Below are positions 1 through 8,840 of a DNA stretch of 64,000 bases, piece by piece (positions within the stretch are counted from its first letter, which is position 1; each line of letters begins with the position of its first letter). The notes under the pieces were generated by a model. It did no database searches. It had not been told where the DNA came from and was given only the letters and a program-made list of their open reading frames with translations. The DNA is from Heyndrickxia vini (lineage in GTDB: Bacteria; Bacillota; Bacilli; Bacillales; Bacillaceae_C): positions 4,022,001-4,086,000 of the forward strand of contig NZ_CP065425.1 of NCBI RefSeq assembly GCF_016772275.1, written 5' to 3'. Position numbers and translations under genes: made by a program.

Positions 1-937
1 ATAAGTGATTATCCGTACCATTAGACACTAAACTTAGACCCTCTCTTTTTAAGGATTCACCTAGACGTTTGGCATTGTCGATGACCTTTTGGGAATATTC
101 TTTAAAGCTGTCATCCAGTGCTTCCCCAAATGCGACTGCTTTAGCAGCAATTACATGCATTAATGGGCCGCCTTGGATTCCAGGAAAAATTGATTTATCA
201 ATTTTCTTCGCAAATTCTTCTTTACATAAGATCATTCCACCGCGTGGTCCACGTAAAGTTTTATGCGTAGTTGTTGTAACAAAATCAGCATATGGCACTG
301 GGCTTGGATGTAATCCAGAGGCTACCAATCCAGCGATATGAGCCATATCTACCATCAAGTACGCTCCAACTTCATCTGCTATTTCACGAAATTTTTTGAA
401 ATCTATTACCCTTGGGTAGGCACTAGCACCTGCCACAATGAGCTTTGGTTTATGTTGACGAGCTTTATTTAATACATCTTCATAATCTATTGTGTGGCTA
501 TGTTCATCTACACCATATTCCACAAAGTTATACTGTACACCACTAAAGTTAACTGGACTACCATGCGTTAAATGGCCACCATGGGAAAGATTCATACCTA
601 AAACGGTATCACCTGGCTCAAGAACCGTAAAATAAACAGCCATATTTGCCTGGGCACCTGAATGAGGTTGAACATTGGCGTGTTCTGCACCAAATATTTG
701 CTTTGCACGTTCACGAGCAAGATTCTCAACTACATCAACATATTCACAGCCGCCATAGTACCTGCGACCAGGATATCCTTCTGCATATTTATTTGTTAAA
801 ACAGACCCTTGTGCTTCCATTACAGCTTCACTTACAAAGTTCTCAGAAGCAATCAATTCAATTTTCGTCTGTTGGCGTTTCAGTTCATCTTGAATCGCTT
901 GATATACTTCTTTATCTTGTCCAACTATCTTACTCAT
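1..937 (-). CDS. glyA: Serine hydroxymethyltransferase, C-terminus cut by window edge
   Basis: This PLP enzyme interconverts serine and glycine with tetrahydrofolate and supplies one-carbon units in the cytoplasm. About 312 codons are present and roughly the last 100 residues lie beyond the window edge. The active-site stretch [14 protein letters not shown] is visible, and its lysine is residue 226, the usual Schiff-base lysine of the family. The N-terminal SENF and the [13 protein letters not shown] motif are also typical. The ATG is preceded by a strong GGAGGGG ribosome binding site. A terminator separates it from ywlG upstream, so it is probably transcribed on its own. Confidence 0.98.
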   Translation of the reverse strand, partial: MSKIVGQDKEVYQAIQDELKRQQTKIELIASENFVSEAVMEAQGSVLTNKYAEGYPGRRYYGGCEYVDVVENLARERAKQIFGAEHANVQPHSGAQANMAVYFTVLEPGDTVLGMNLSHGGHLTHGSPVNFSGVQYNFVEYGVDEHSHTIDYEDVLNKARQHKPKLIVAGASAYPRVIDFKKFREIADEVGAYLMVDMAHIAGLVASGLHPSPVPYADFVTTTTHKTLRGPRGGMILCKEEFAKKIDKSIFPGIQGGPLMHVIAAKAVAFGEALDDSFKEYSQKVIDNAKRLGESLKREGLSLVSNGTDNHL

Positions 938-979
938 TTATGTCCCCTCCTGCGTCAACAATTAGTCAAATACCTTCTT

Positions 980-1006
980 ATTTTAACATAGTTTTCTTAC
1001 AGGCAA
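980..1006 (-). promoter_or_regulatory. Putative sigma-A promoter of glyA
   Basis: On the minus strand TTGCCT and TAAAAT are 15 nt apart, with an extended -10 TG dinucleotide. The site lies between the ywlG terminator and the glyA start. The spacing is short, so the call rests on position and the extended -10. Confidence 0.35.
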
Positions 1007-1077
1007 GTCTAATACTTAACTTTTTTCTGATAATTAATTTCCTGTTTTCCGTTTGATGCTAATCCCAAGTATACGCA

Positions 1078-1112
1078 CAAAAAAAGAATCCCGTTAATTA
1101 ACAGGATTCTTT
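1078..1112 (-). terminator. Intrinsic terminator after ywlG
   Basis: A 9-bp stem (AAAGAATCC paired with GGATTCTTT) is followed on the minus strand by a T-run. The ywlG stop codon lies inside the loop, so the last codons form part of the hairpin. Confidence 0.85.
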
Positions 1113-1676
1113 ATTTTCATTTATTTGATTTTCATAAACAGCTCTAGCTCCGCCAATTAATTTTGGTCGAGTTTTTGCTAATGTAACATTTGCAGAACCC
1201 AGTGTGTGATTTTTTACTCTAATTGGAACGGCAACATGTTTTAAATGCATTCCAATAAATGTATTACCAATATCAATTCCTGCATCCGCTTTTATAAATT
1301 CTATAACAACTGGATCTTGAAGATGGCGATAAGCGTAAGTTGCCATGGCGCCACCGGCTTTTCTTACTGGTATGACGGAAACTTCCTCCCAATCACGCAA
1401 ATTCATTAGTTTTCTTTCTATTACTAAACTTCTATTTAAATGTTCACAACATTGAAAGGCTAAATAAATCTCGTTCTTACGTGCAAAGGCCGTCAGTTCC
1501 TCAAATATAACGGTAGCGACTTCTTCACTTCCTGCTGTCCCAATTTTTTCACCAATTACTTCAGACGTAGAGCATCCAATCACTAAAATCTGCCCTTTTT
1601 TAAACGTTACTTGAGAAGAAAAATCATTTACTATTTCTTTCAACTGTTTTTTCCATAGTAATAGATCTGCAGTCAA
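1098..1676 (-). CDS. ywlG: YwlG, TIGR01440/UPF0340 family protein
   Basis: This is a conserved Firmicutes protein of about 190 residues with no established function. Family-typical motifs are GCSTSE near the N-terminus, FQCCEHLNR in the middle and [15 protein letters not shown]-like and RPKLIGG motifs near the C-terminus. A GTG at 1685 extends the frame by three codons. The TTG at 1676 is preferred because AGGTGAT sits at the right distance and the N-terminus then resembles the B. subtilis protein. It lies between rpiB and glyA, as in B. subtilis. Confidence 0.9.
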   Translation of the reverse strand: MTADLLLWKKQLKEIVNDFSSQVTFKKGQILVIGCSTSEVIGEKIGTAGSEEVATVIFEELTAFARKNEIYLAFQCCEHLNRSLVIERKLMNLRDWEEVSVIPVRKAGGAMATYAYRHLQDPVVIEFIKADAGIDIGNTFIGMHLKHVAVPIRVKNHTLGSANVTLAKTRPKLIGGARAVYENQINENKESC

Positions 1677-1711
1677 TCTTATCACCTAACTTATAGTATA
1701 TAGAACGATTT

Positions 1712-2158
1712 TTACAAATTTTGATCCTCATAATTTGTTAATTTTTCAATTCGACGGGCATGTCTCCCACCTTCGAATTCAGTTGTTAACCATACTTTTG
1801 CAATTTCTAGCGCAAGTCCCGGACCAATGACTCTTTCACCCATCGCTAATATATTTGTGTCATTATGCTGACGCGTTGCTTTTGCACTAAATACATCATG
1901 GACTAGGGCACAACGAATTCCTTTTACCTTATTAGCGGCAATACTCATTCCAATTCCCGTACCACAAATAAGGATTCCGCGATCAAATTCACCATTTGCC
2001 ACTTTTTGTGCAACAGGGAGAGCATAATCAGGGTAATCAACAGAACTTTCACAATCACAGCCAAAATCTTGATATTCGACTCCCATTTCTTCTAATAAGA
2101 CTCGAATTTCTTCACGAATATGTACTCCACCATGATCAGATGCTAATGCTACTTTCAT
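1712..2158 (-). CDS. rpiB: Ribose-5-phosphate isomerase B
   Basis: RpiB interconverts ribose 5-phosphate and ribulose 5-phosphate in the pentose phosphate pathway. The protein has 148 residues, the usual length. SDHGG near the N-terminus, DYPD, the catalytic Cys65 in ICGTGIGMS and His98 in RQHNDTN are all present. The ATG follows a GGGGG ribosome binding site. In B. subtilis this gene is also called ywlF and sits between ywlE and ywlG. Here a chemoreceptor and an intergenic repeat separate it from ywlE. Confidence 0.96.
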   Translation of the reverse strand: MKVALASDHGGVHIREEIRVLLEEMGVEYQDFGCDCESSVDYPDYALPVAQKVANGEFDRGILICGTGIGMSIAANKVKGIRCALVHDVFSAKATRQHNDTNILAMGERVIGPGLALEIAKVWLTTEFEGGRHARRIEKLTNYEDQNL

Positions 2159-2248
2159 TCTTATACCCCCGTTTTCTTATTATTTCTTATTTTAACTATC
2201 TTTATTTTTACACAGAGTTAAAAATTTATAAAGCAAAGGATATAAAAA

Positions 2249-2397
2249 AGCGCGGGGCGCCTTGCTCATCGACGTAAAAGACTTACGGGACTTTGACTGA
2301 GATAAAGGAAACGCGGATGATGTAAGGCGAATCGATGTTGACTTATCGTAGGGAAAAGTCCTGAAGTTTTCTAGTCGAAAGGCGCTGGAGCTAGACA
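2249..2397. repeat. Intergenic repeat of the 'AGCTCCAGCGCC' type
   Basis: This non-coding stretch of about 150 bp has imperfect inverted ends: AGCGCGGGGCGCCTT on the left, and AAGGCGCTGGAGCT on the right. The right end resembles, from memory, the TCTAGCTCCAGCGCC end of an intergenic repeat common in Bacillaceae genomes. It fills most of the gap between rpiB and the chemoreceptor terminator. Function unknown; the family assignment is from memory. Confidence 0.55.
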
Positions 2398-2448
2398 AAG
2401 CAGATATTTATTAGGAACATTAATCCTATAAAATTTATACTTTCTCAT

Positions 2449-2479
2449 AAAAAAGCCAGGATAACTCACCGGCTTTTTC
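2449..2479 (-). terminator. Intrinsic terminator after the chemoreceptor gene
   Basis: AAAAAGCCGG and CCTGGCTTTTTT on the minus strand form a stem around a short loop, ending in a T-run 15 nt beyond the stop codon. Confidence 0.85.
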
Positions 2480-2493
2480 GAATAATTTATCTA

Positions 2494-3777
2494 TTATAAA
2501 TGAAATTGAGAAATTGTAGCTTTTAGCTTATCAGCATCACCTTTTAACTGACTAACTAATTTCTCTACATTTTCCATTACATCCGCTTGCTCATTTGTTG
2601 CATCTGTTACTTCTTCGGCACCTGCGGATGTTTCCTCAGCAATCGCTGCGACTTCTTGAGATTGTCTAGAAGCTAATTCTACACTTTCCATCTGTTTATC
2701 CACAAGTGTTGAGATACTCTTTACTTTATCGGCAACGACATGGATTGTATTCGTCATCGTTTCAATTACTGCATTAGTTTTTTCACCTTTTGACGCTTCA
2801 TAGTTTGCTGTTGATACTTGATCAGTAATTTGCTTAACGACACTATCTACACCATGTTGAATGTTTTGAATTAATCCAGAAATGCCTTGTACTGCTTTTG
2901 CACTTTCATCCGCTAACTTCCGTACTTCTTCCGCTACAACCGCAAACCCTTTACCATGCTCACCCGCACGTGCCGCTTCAATGGAAGCATTCAGGGCTAG
3001 TAAGTTCGTTTGCGCTGCGATATCACCAACTAGTAATATTATCTGCTCCACTTTCTTAGCATTTTCTTCCAAATCAAGGACAACTTGTAATGATTCTTGA
3101 TTTTCCTTCGCCAATTTATCAATACCTTGAATCAGCGAATTAACTACTTCTTTACTTTCTTGCAATTCCTTTACCATCTCTACAGAAACTTGCTCCGATG
3201 ATTTTGCATTTTCTTGTACTTTATAAGCAATTTGAATAATATCTTCAACAGATTCAGCAGTTGATTGAATTGCTATTGCTGAGCTTTCCGCACCGGCGGA
3301 TATTTCACTTATTGTATGTGCGATACTTTCCGCTTGCTCAGTGGCTCTAGTCGTTTTTTCGGAAATTAAGATCACATTCCCATTTGTTTGTTGGAAATTT
3401 TCTTCTATACTATGTACCATCACACGCAAATTCGCTAGCATTTGATTAAACGCCATACCGAGTGAGCGGATTTCATCATCTGATTTTGGCAGTTTTACAT
3501 CTATTTGAATGTTTCCCTTACTTGCACTAATCGCAGCATGCTCTAAACGCTGTAACGGCTTAGTGATCACTCCTGCAACGAAAAATGCTAATAAACCCGT
3601 CCAAAAAATACCTAATAGAAGTGTTATACTATTAAACAACGATTCATCTACCTTAGCTGCGTATTTCGAATGAACAATACTAATAAAAAAGAAACTCGTT
3701 GAATAAGTAACTAAAGCTAATAATGTAACAAACAGCACTAACTTTTTACGCAGACCAAACTTATACCGCTTTTTCAT
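2494..3777 (-). CDS. Methyl-accepting chemotaxis protein with almost no extracellular domain
   Basis: A membrane chemoreceptor or energy-type sensor that signals to CheA/CheW. Two transmembrane helices (about residues 12-35 and 52-75) are separated by only some 17 residues. A HAMP domain follows, then a long cytoplasmic coiled coil with the conserved hairpin tip ([20 protein letters not shown]). No periplasmic ligand-binding module exists, so it may sense membrane state or a cytoplasmic or partner input. ATG 3777 is chosen because GGGGGAG precedes it at proper spacing; the TTG six codons upstream has no ribosome binding site. It lies between ywlE and rpiB, where I recall no receptor in B. subtilis. 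Confidence 0.9.
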   Translation of the reverse strand: MKKRYKFGLRKKLVLFVTLLALVTYSTSFFFISIVHSKYAAKVDESLFNSITLLLGIFWTGLLAFFVAGVITKPLQRLEHAAISASKGNIQIDVKLPKSDDEIRSLGMAFNQMLANLRVMVHSIEENFQQTNGNVILISEKTTRATEQAESIAHTISEISAGAESSAIAIQSTAESVEDIIQIAYKVQENAKSSEQVSVEMVKELQESKEVVNSLIQGIDKLAKENQESLQVVLDLEENAKKVEQIILLVGDIAAQTNLLALNASIEAARAGEHGKGFAVVAEEVRKLADESAKAVQGISGLIQNIQHGVDSVVKQITDQVSTANYEASKGEKTNAVIETMTNTIHVVADKVKSISTLVDKQMESVELASRQSQEVAAIAEETSAGAEEVTDATNEQADVMENVEKLVSQLKGDADKLKATISQFHL

Positions 3778-3804
3778 GTCTAGACTCTCCCCCAAGTTGT
3801 TGAT

Positions 3805-4251
3805 CTATTTTAATTTTTTTATTGCTTTTTCTATTAGATCAGATAATTCAAGAAATGTTGTTCGGTACATTTCTACACTTCCTCCAAATGGATCTGAAAC
3901 GTCGATATTTCCGTCTTTTCCATTAACAAACTCTTTTAATGTGCATGTTTTATCGATAGCAACCGGAAAGGACTCAACGATTGAAGATTTGTGACCCTCT
4001 GTCATCGTTAATATCATTGTTGCCCAATGAATATCTTCTTGTGTCAACAATTTCGATGTATGAGAATGTTCAATATCGTTTTCTTCAAGAACAATCATTG
4101 TTTGCTGCGAAGCATTTTGGCCATCAACTGCATATATCCCAGCGGATTTTACGGATATGTTTTGTAGATTTTTATTTCTTAATATAGCCTCTGCCATCGG
4201 ACTGCGGCATGTATTTCCGGTACAGACGAATAATAGATTCAATGAAATCAT
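3805..4251 (-). CDS. ywlE: Protein-arginine phosphatase YwlE
   Basis: A low-molecular-weight phosphatase-fold protein of 148 residues. In B. subtilis the orthologue removes phosphate from arginine residues marked by the McsB kinase, opposing ClpCP-targeted degradation. The P-loop CTGNTCRS holds nucleophile Cys10, and Thr14 occupies the position (Thr11 in B. subtilis) that favours phosphoarginine over phosphotyrosine. The general acid is Asp120 in DPFGG. The start follows GAAGGG. Confidence 0.93.
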   Translation of the reverse strand: MISLNLLFVCTGNTCRSPMAEAILRNKNLQNISVKSAGIYAVDGQNASQQTMIVLEENDIEHSHTSKLLTQEDIHWATMILTMTEGHKSSIVESFPVAIDKTCTLKEFVNGKDGNIDVSDPFGGSVEMYRTTFLELSDLIEKAIKKLK

Positions 4252-4344
4252 TCCCTTCGAAAATTAACGATTCTAATTATTCTACCATTATTATAGTCGA
4301 AAAGACCCTATTTCAATAGTGGACTTTATTAAAATTAGTGAAAA

Positions 4345-4385
4345 TTTAAAGACAAGCAATCGTAGAATGATTGCTTGTCTTTAAA
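4345..4385 (-). terminator. Perfect 17-bp hairpin after mntP
   Basis: TTTAAAGACAAGCAATC pairs perfectly with its complement around a 7-nt loop. It lies just downstream of mntP on the minus strand; the symmetric A/T ends could also stop plus-strand transcription. Confidence 0.8.
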
Positions 4386-4404
4386 CTTCTCTTTTCTTTA
4401 ATTT

Positions 4405-4959
4405 TTAAAGGGCTACTAGTAATTTTATTCCAAATCCTAATAATACGCACCCTCCTAGAGCTTCACTATATGCTCCAATATATCCTTGAAACTTTCTTCC
4501 TATAATTAAGCCTGCCCAAGTCAATACTGTTGCTGCAATTCCAAAGCAAAGAAGTACAGCTGCTGTGCGAGCCCCAAAAATCCCGAGTGAGAGCCCCACA
4601 GAAAAGCTATCTAAACTAGAGCTTAAGGCAAAAAATAGTAATCCCCAACCATATGGTTTAATGATGGTTTTCTCTTCCTTTTTAAGAGTGGATAAAATCA
4701 TTTGTATGCCTAGAATAATTAGGAGGACTCCACCAATATACTGAGCAATTGTTCCAAATGCGTCAGATATAAAATGTCCCGTTAATATCCCTAACAATGG
4801 CATGACAACATGAAACATTCCGATTGTTAAACCGATATAAAAAATTTGCCTGTATCGGAGCTTAATCATCCCCATACCAAGTCCAATTGAAAAAGCATCC
4901 ATTCCTAAGGCAAATGCCATTAACATTAATGTAATTAATTCTGCGATGATTGCCATCAT
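4405..4959 (-). CDS. mntP: Manganese efflux pump MntP
   Basis: An inner-membrane Mn2+ exporter of the MntP/YebN family with six predicted helices in two repeats. Each repeat carries the conserved acidic motif: [14 protein letters not shown] at the N-terminus and [14 protein letters not shown] in the second half. The ATG at 4959 gives 184 residues, the family length. It is preceded by GGAGG with a 7-nt gap, so an in-frame extension of about 30 residues upstream is rejected. It sits between ywlC and ywlE, as ywlD does in B. subtilis. No Mn riboswitch was seen upstream. Confidence 0.93.
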   Translation of the reverse strand: MMAIIAELITLMLMAFALGMDAFSIGLGMGMIKLRYRQIFYIGLTIGMFHVVMPLLGILTGHFISDAFGTIAQYIGGVLLIILGIQMILSTLKKEEKTIIKPYGWGLLFFALSSSLDSFSVGLSLGIFGARTAAVLLCFGIAATVLTWAGLIIGRKFQGYIGAYSEALGGCVLLGFGIKLLVAL

Positions 4960-5065
4960 TCGTTTTCCTCCTTCGGACGTGCCTACTGACAACATATGCA
5001 TGTCCAAAGAGGAATAGAATTTTATTTTATAAGATTTTGGGTCAAGCAAGAAGATTTAGTTCATC

Positions 5066-6112
5066 TTACTGACGTACCCAACGATGACCCGCAGCTTTTT
5101 CCAATCGGTTCATGATGGCAAGGCCGATTCCTTCTACTGAAAAGGTTTCTGAAAATATTAAATCGACGTCTTGATTATTAAATGCACGCAAAGTGTCATA
5201 AAGATTGTGGGCTACCGTACTTAAATCATTCCTGCTTCCACAAGCAATAACACAATCGGCTCGATAATTATTTTTTGTTTCTTCAGTCGCTATTACCCCT
5301 ACTTTTAATCCTTCCTTTTGTTTCTTGTTCACCAATTCCTGGATATAAGTAAAAGTCCCTTCGACTAAATACACTGGTGCATCTGGTGCATAGTGAGTAT
5401 ATTTCATACCGGGAGATTTCGGACAATCATTTGTATCACTATTTAAAGCCGGGTCCACTAGCACTTCACCAATTGCCATTTCGATTTGTTCTTTTGATAC
5501 ACCTCCCGGACGAAGAATCATCGGGATATCCCCTGTACAATCAATCACAGTTGATTCTACTCCAACACCGGTATATCCACCGTCCACAATTCCGGCAATT
5601 CGTCCATTTAAATCGTCTAGAACATGCCATGCAGTTGTCGGACTTGGTTTTCCGGAACGATTGGCACTCGGTGCTGCAATAGGAAGGTTAGTTAATCGAA
5701 TTAATTCATGCGCTAATGGATGATCCGGCATCCTTATCCCCACTGTATCCATTCCAGCTGTTACTTTCTCTGAAAGGATACCCGGTCTACAATTAAATAT
5801 AATTGTTAATGGCCCTGGCCAAAATCGTTGCATAAGTATTTGAGCTTGTTCAGATATATTTGTCACAAGTTCTTCTAATTGATTCTTTTCAGCAATATGG
5901 ACAATTAGAGGGTTATCACTTGGTCTTCCCTTTGCCTCATATATTTTCATAACAGCTAAATCCGATTTTGCATTTGCACCTAGCCCATAAACCGTTTCTG
6001 TCGGAAAGGCAACCACTTCATTTTGCCTTAATAGCTCCGATGCTTCCTCTAGTTGTGGATTACCCAAAAAATTATCCACATGTTTATCCACACTCCACTG
6101 AATGGTCTTCAT
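5066..6112 (-). CDS. ywlC: Threonylcarbamoyl-AMP synthase (Sua5/YwlC)
   Basis: This enzyme makes threonylcarbamoyl-AMP from threonine, bicarbonate and ATP, the first step of t6A37 tRNA modification. The YrdC-type domain covers about residues 20-210 (PTETVYGLGANA, KGRPSDNPLIVH, PSANRSGKPSPT). A C-terminal Sua5 domain starts after the SPGMKYTHYAP linker, giving 348 residues. ATG 6112 is preceded by AAGGTGG; a GTG three codons upstream overlaps that site and is rejected. The first codons overlap DnaA boxes that continue into the upstream gap. Confidence 0.95.
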   Translation of the reverse strand: MKTIQWSVDKHVDNFLGNPQLEEASELLRQNEVVAFPTETVYGLGANAKSDLAVMKIYEAKGRPSDNPLIVHIAEKNQLEELVTNISEQAQILMQRFWPGPLTIIFNCRPGILSEKVTAGMDTVGIRMPDHPLAHELIRLTNLPIAAPSANRSGKPSPTTAWHVLDDLNGRIAGIVDGGYTGVGVESTVIDCTGDIPMILRPGGVSKEQIEMAIGEVLVDPALNSDTNDCPKSPGMKYTHYAPDAPVYLVEGTFTYIQELVNKKQKEGLKVGVIATEETKNNYRADCVIACGSRNDLSTVAHNLYDTLRAFNNQDVDLIFSETFSVEGIGLAIMNRLEKAAGHRWVRQ

Positions 6113-6308
6113 AGCTTCCACCTTTTTCTTTTTTGTTGAAATTCAACTGTTAAAGTAGGTTTTTGTCGAATAAAGACTTATATTGCCACTCTTCAACCTA
6201 TTATCAATGAACATCAACATTTTTTCTCTTTTGAAAGTATATTAAAAAGTAGTAGTAAACACAAGTATATCCACAATATGTGGATAATTCCAAATAAACA
6301 GTGGATAA
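6072..6308. promoter_or_regulatory. DnaA-box cluster at the ywlC 5' end
   Basis: Exact TTATCCACA boxes lie at 6072-6080 and 6084-6092, with an exact reverse box at 6279-6287. One-mismatch boxes are at 6267-6275 and 6300-6308. The third and fourth form an inverted pair separated by 3 bp. From memory, B. subtilis has a DnaA-bound box cluster next to ywlC that helps control initiation. Position and sequence agree; binding here is inferred. Confidence 0.75.
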
Positions 6309-6333
6309 CTTTTGGGGAAAATGTGAATATCTT

Positions 6334-6774
6334 TTACATTACTTTTTCCATAAATATTGCTTGTTGATGGCTTAATAAATGCTTCCCATATAGCGAATGT
6401 TCAAATTCCTTTGGAAGATGAGTCTTTTCTATCCTTTCAAAACCAGCCATCCGAAATAACGGGAGTGATTTTTCTTTATTTGTCGTTAAATATAATGTGG
6501 ATAATTTTTTATTTGACGCTAAATTATACACATGTTGAAAGATTGTGAATAAGTCTTCTTCTTTTATACTCGGATGGATGACCATCGAGCGGAGAATACC
6601 TATGTTGTCGAGGGGTTCTATTCCTAATGTGGCTATTAACCCACCATCTATATCCTCAATGACTACAAAGTATTCGATTATCCTTTCTACTCCTTCCGTA
6701 CTTATCCCCACTTTGGTAAGAAAGCTTTTCACCTTTTCAACATCCTTATGTGTTCCAACACGAATAACTTGCAT
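6334..6774 (-). CDS. ywlB: GNAT-family N-acetyltransferase YwlB
   Basis: A probable acetyl-CoA-dependent acetyltransferase of unknown substrate, 146 residues. A GNAT-like fold is suggested by the central GGLIATLGIEPLDNIGILRSMVIHP region and the C-terminal LPLFRMAGFERIEKTHLP stretch. The classic R/QxxGxG/A loop is weak. The open frame extends about 47 codons upstream, but that part overlaps the spoIIR terminator and has a hydrophobic, unrelated composition. The ATG at 6774 after a G-rich site is therefore preferred. Position between spoIIR and ywlC matches ywlB. Confidence 0.75.
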   Translation of the reverse strand: MQVIRVGTHKDVEKVKSFLTKVGISTEGVERIIEYFVVIEDIDGGLIATLGIEPLDNIGILRSMVIHPSIKEEDLFTIFQHVYNLASNKKLSTLYLTTNKEKSLPLFRMAGFERIEKTHLPKEFEHSLYGKHLLSHQQAIFMEKVM

Positions 6775-6857
6775 ACACCCATCCCCTACCATTTTATTTT
6801 TAATAGATTCTATTAAACTTTCTACTATATCCATATGATAGAAGCATAAAAATAGAA

Positions 6858-6889
6858 CAAAAAAAAGAAGCCAATATTGACTTCTTTTA
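6858..6889 (-). terminator. Intrinsic terminator after spoIIR
   Basis: On the minus strand AAAAGAAG and CTTCTTTT (with one G-T pair) enclose a short A/T loop and end in eight T. It overlaps the spoIIR stop codon. Confidence 0.75.
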
Positions 6890-7600
6890 AAAGATTTTAT
6901 GGAAAAGCTCAACAATAAAAAATTTTACTTTTACTTCTTCATCTTCTTCTTTTACATAGACTGGCTTCTTAATTTCCTTTTTGGCTTCATTCTTGCGTTC
7001 AGGTGCTAATTTTTCTTTTGTCATCGATTTGCTTTCCTTTTTCTCTTTCACCTGTTCCGTTTCTTTTTCCTTCTTTTCATCGAACCCTGGGCTAACTGCC
7101 ACACCGTTTGAGAAATCCATGAAGCAAAGCGGTGGATAGAGAACACACCACCAATTAGCTCCATCTCCTTTACCTAGTGTAATCAGCACGGCCTCATATT
7201 CACCGGCGGGATATAAAAATTGTCCATAGAGCTTAGTCGGGAATTGAACTTGACCGAACTCTACTTTTACCGATTGTCTACTATTTTCTTCTTTAATCAC
7301 TTTCAGCGCAATCTTTTTGATATCGGGTAAATGGGATTTAATCACTTTTCTAGCATCATCAATTGAATCTAGACTCTCCACCCATTTCGTAATCTCTTTA
7401 TTGACCTCATCTCGTATTTTCCTTTTTAATGCTTGGTCTTCTTGAGTATCACTGTTCGCAAGAATCCGAAGGCGAACCGCCTCCTTTGGAATAACAATCG
7501 CTTCCTCAGCGGCAATTTCCTGTTTCGGTATATATAAACTTAAGATCGTTCCAATCGATAAGATAATAATATAGACTATTGGATAATATTTTTTATTCAT
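6887..7600 (-). CDS. spoIIR: Stage II sporulation protein R
   Basis: SpoIIR is made in the forespore and triggers SpoIIGA-dependent cleavage of pro-sigma-E in the mother cell. A signal or anchor helix (about residues 5-25) is followed by the family signature LRILANSDTQEDQALKRKIR and by GDGANWWCVLYPPLCF. The C-terminus carries a Lys/Glu-rich low-complexity extension of about 60 residues, then a hydrophobic end. ATG 7600 follows GGGGAGAGG; an upstream extension is rejected. Forespore sigma-F control is expected from the family, but I could not pick a convincing sigma-F promoter. Confidence 0.93.
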   Translation of the reverse strand: MNKKYYPIVYIIILSIGTILSLYIPKQEIAAEEAIVIPKEAVRLRILANSDTQEDQALKRKIRDEVNKEITKWVESLDSIDDARKVIKSHLPDIKKIALKVIKEENSRQSVKVEFGQVQFPTKLYGQFLYPAGEYEAVLITLGKGDGANWWCVLYPPLCFMDFSNGVAVSPGFDEKKEKETEQVKEKKESKSMTKEKLAPERKNEAKKEIKKPVYVKEEDEEVKVKFFIVELFHKIF

Positions 7601-7690
7601 TTCCTCTCCCCATCCCTTCACTAACACAGTTTGGACAAGAAAGAGAAATCTTAAACTAGTAAACTTAAATAAATTGAAAAACAAGAATTA

Positions 7691-7912
7691 AAAGGGGAAT
7701 TTTTCTTAATTGAGTAACCAGTAAAATAAGAGGAGACTTTCCGGTTAAATGCAAAATGGAGCTGGTTTTCGAGGTATATAGGGGGAGATTTTCCGGCTAT
7801 GCAAAACAAAATCTCCCCTTTTTAAACTTTTCGAGACGTTAAGCGGAATCTCTCCGTCAATTTCAGCCTTTTTTAATAAAAAACATAAATTAAGCGGAAT
7901 TTTTCCGTCTAT
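7691..7912. repeat. Cluster of degenerate GCGGAAWYTYTCCG motifs
   Basis: About five related short palindromic motifs of the form GGGGARWTTTTCCG occur near 7691, 7730, 7780, 7840 and 7890, 40-60 bp apart. The last two are the clearest (TTAAGCGGAATCTCTCCG and TTAAGCGGAATTTTTCCG). They fill most of the 370-bp gap between prmC and spoIIR, which holds no gene I can support. Confidence 0.5.
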
Positions 7913-7970
7913 TAATCGGATCGAGGTGCACGCATGACCTGATCCTTAGTCACTAAACGCTTGGTCTACT

Positions 7971-8840
7971 TTAGCCTATTTCACAAAAAACCATTCGGTC
8001 CTTCCCATTGATATCCTGAACAATTTCAACATGACTTCCTGGGAATGTACTATTTAATAATTCCGCTACTTGTTCACCTTGTCCCATGCCAATTTCGAAG
8101 CCGATTATTGCTCTGCTATTCATTATTTGTGGAATCTGTTCCATTAATCTTCGATAATAGTCAAGGCCGTCTTCTCCACCAAATAATGCTTGGTGCGGTT
8201 CGTGATCCTTCACGACCTCTGAAAGTATCTCGATATCACGATTAGGAATATAAGGTGGATTGGATAGAATAATATCTACTTTTTCCTGGCTTGAAATGAG
8301 TGGCAGAAGCAAATCACCGTGTAAAAAATTAATCTCCGCCTCTAAATTCCTGGCATTTTTTTCTGCAATTGATAGTGCCTCATTCGATATATCAACAGCT
8401 GAAACCGATAGCTCAGGACATTCTAGTTTCATCGTAATGGCGATAATCCCACTACCAGTTCCAATATCAACGAGCTTTAATCCTTCTAAATTAGAAGAGT
8501 ATGCCCGTTTTATCCGATTAATCGCCCCTAAAACTAGTTCCTCGGTTTCTGGCCTCGGAATTAGTACATTAGAATTTACAATAAAATCTCTTCCAAAAAA
8601 CTCTTCAAAACCGATTATGTGCTGAATGGGAATACCGTCAATATGAGCGAAAACCGCCTGTTGAAAAGTCTCTTGGATTTGTTCCGGAAGAACCTCATGC
8701 ATATTCGCCAACAATTGCGAACGCGTCATACCTAGAAAATGTCGAAGCAACAATTCACCGGCATTTACATCTCGGTTATTTTTTTGTAAAAAAGAAGAAG
8801 CCCAGTTAAGAGCTTCAAAAATCTTTTGGGTTTGATCCAT
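7971..8840 (-). CDS. prmC: Release-factor glutamine methyltransferase
   Basis: PrmC uses S-adenosylmethionine to methylate the glutamine of the GGQ motif of RF1 and RF2. The SAM site DIGTGSG (residues 125-131), the substrate motif NPPY (194-197) and IPRPETEELV are all present in 289 residues. Its ATG overlaps the prfA stop codon in a TAATG arrangement, so it is translationally coupled to its own substrate's gene. Confidence 0.97.
   Translation of the reverse strand: MDQTQKIFEALNWASSFLQKNNRDVNAGELLLRHFLGMTRSQLLANMHEVLPEQIQETFQQAVFAHIDGIPIQHIIGFEEFFGRDFIVNSNVLIPRPETEELVLGAINRIKRAYSSNLEGLKLVDIGTGSGIIAITMKLECPELSVSAVDISNEALSIAEKNARNLEAEINFLHGDLLLPLISSQEKVDIILSNPPYIPNRDIEILSEVVKDHEPHQALFGGEDGLDYYRRLMEQIPQIMNSRAIIGFEIGMGQGEQVAELLNSTFPGSHVEIVQDINGKDRMVFCEIG

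Noticed and set aside
2192-2398. 68-codon minus-strand frame between rpiB and the chemoreceptor
   Set aside because: It lies within an intergenic repeat and has no ribosome binding site or recognisable domain.
4960-5049. Longer MntP with a 30-residue N-terminal extension
   Set aside because: GGAGG is placed for the ATG at 4959, which gives the family length of 184 residues.
4960-5065. Manganese riboswitch (yybP-ykoY) before mntP
   Set aside because: The gap to ywlC is about 100 bp with no matching stem or loop motifs.
6775-6915. Hydrophobic N-terminal extension of YwlB
   Set aside because: It overlaps the spoIIR terminator; a later ATG fits family length.
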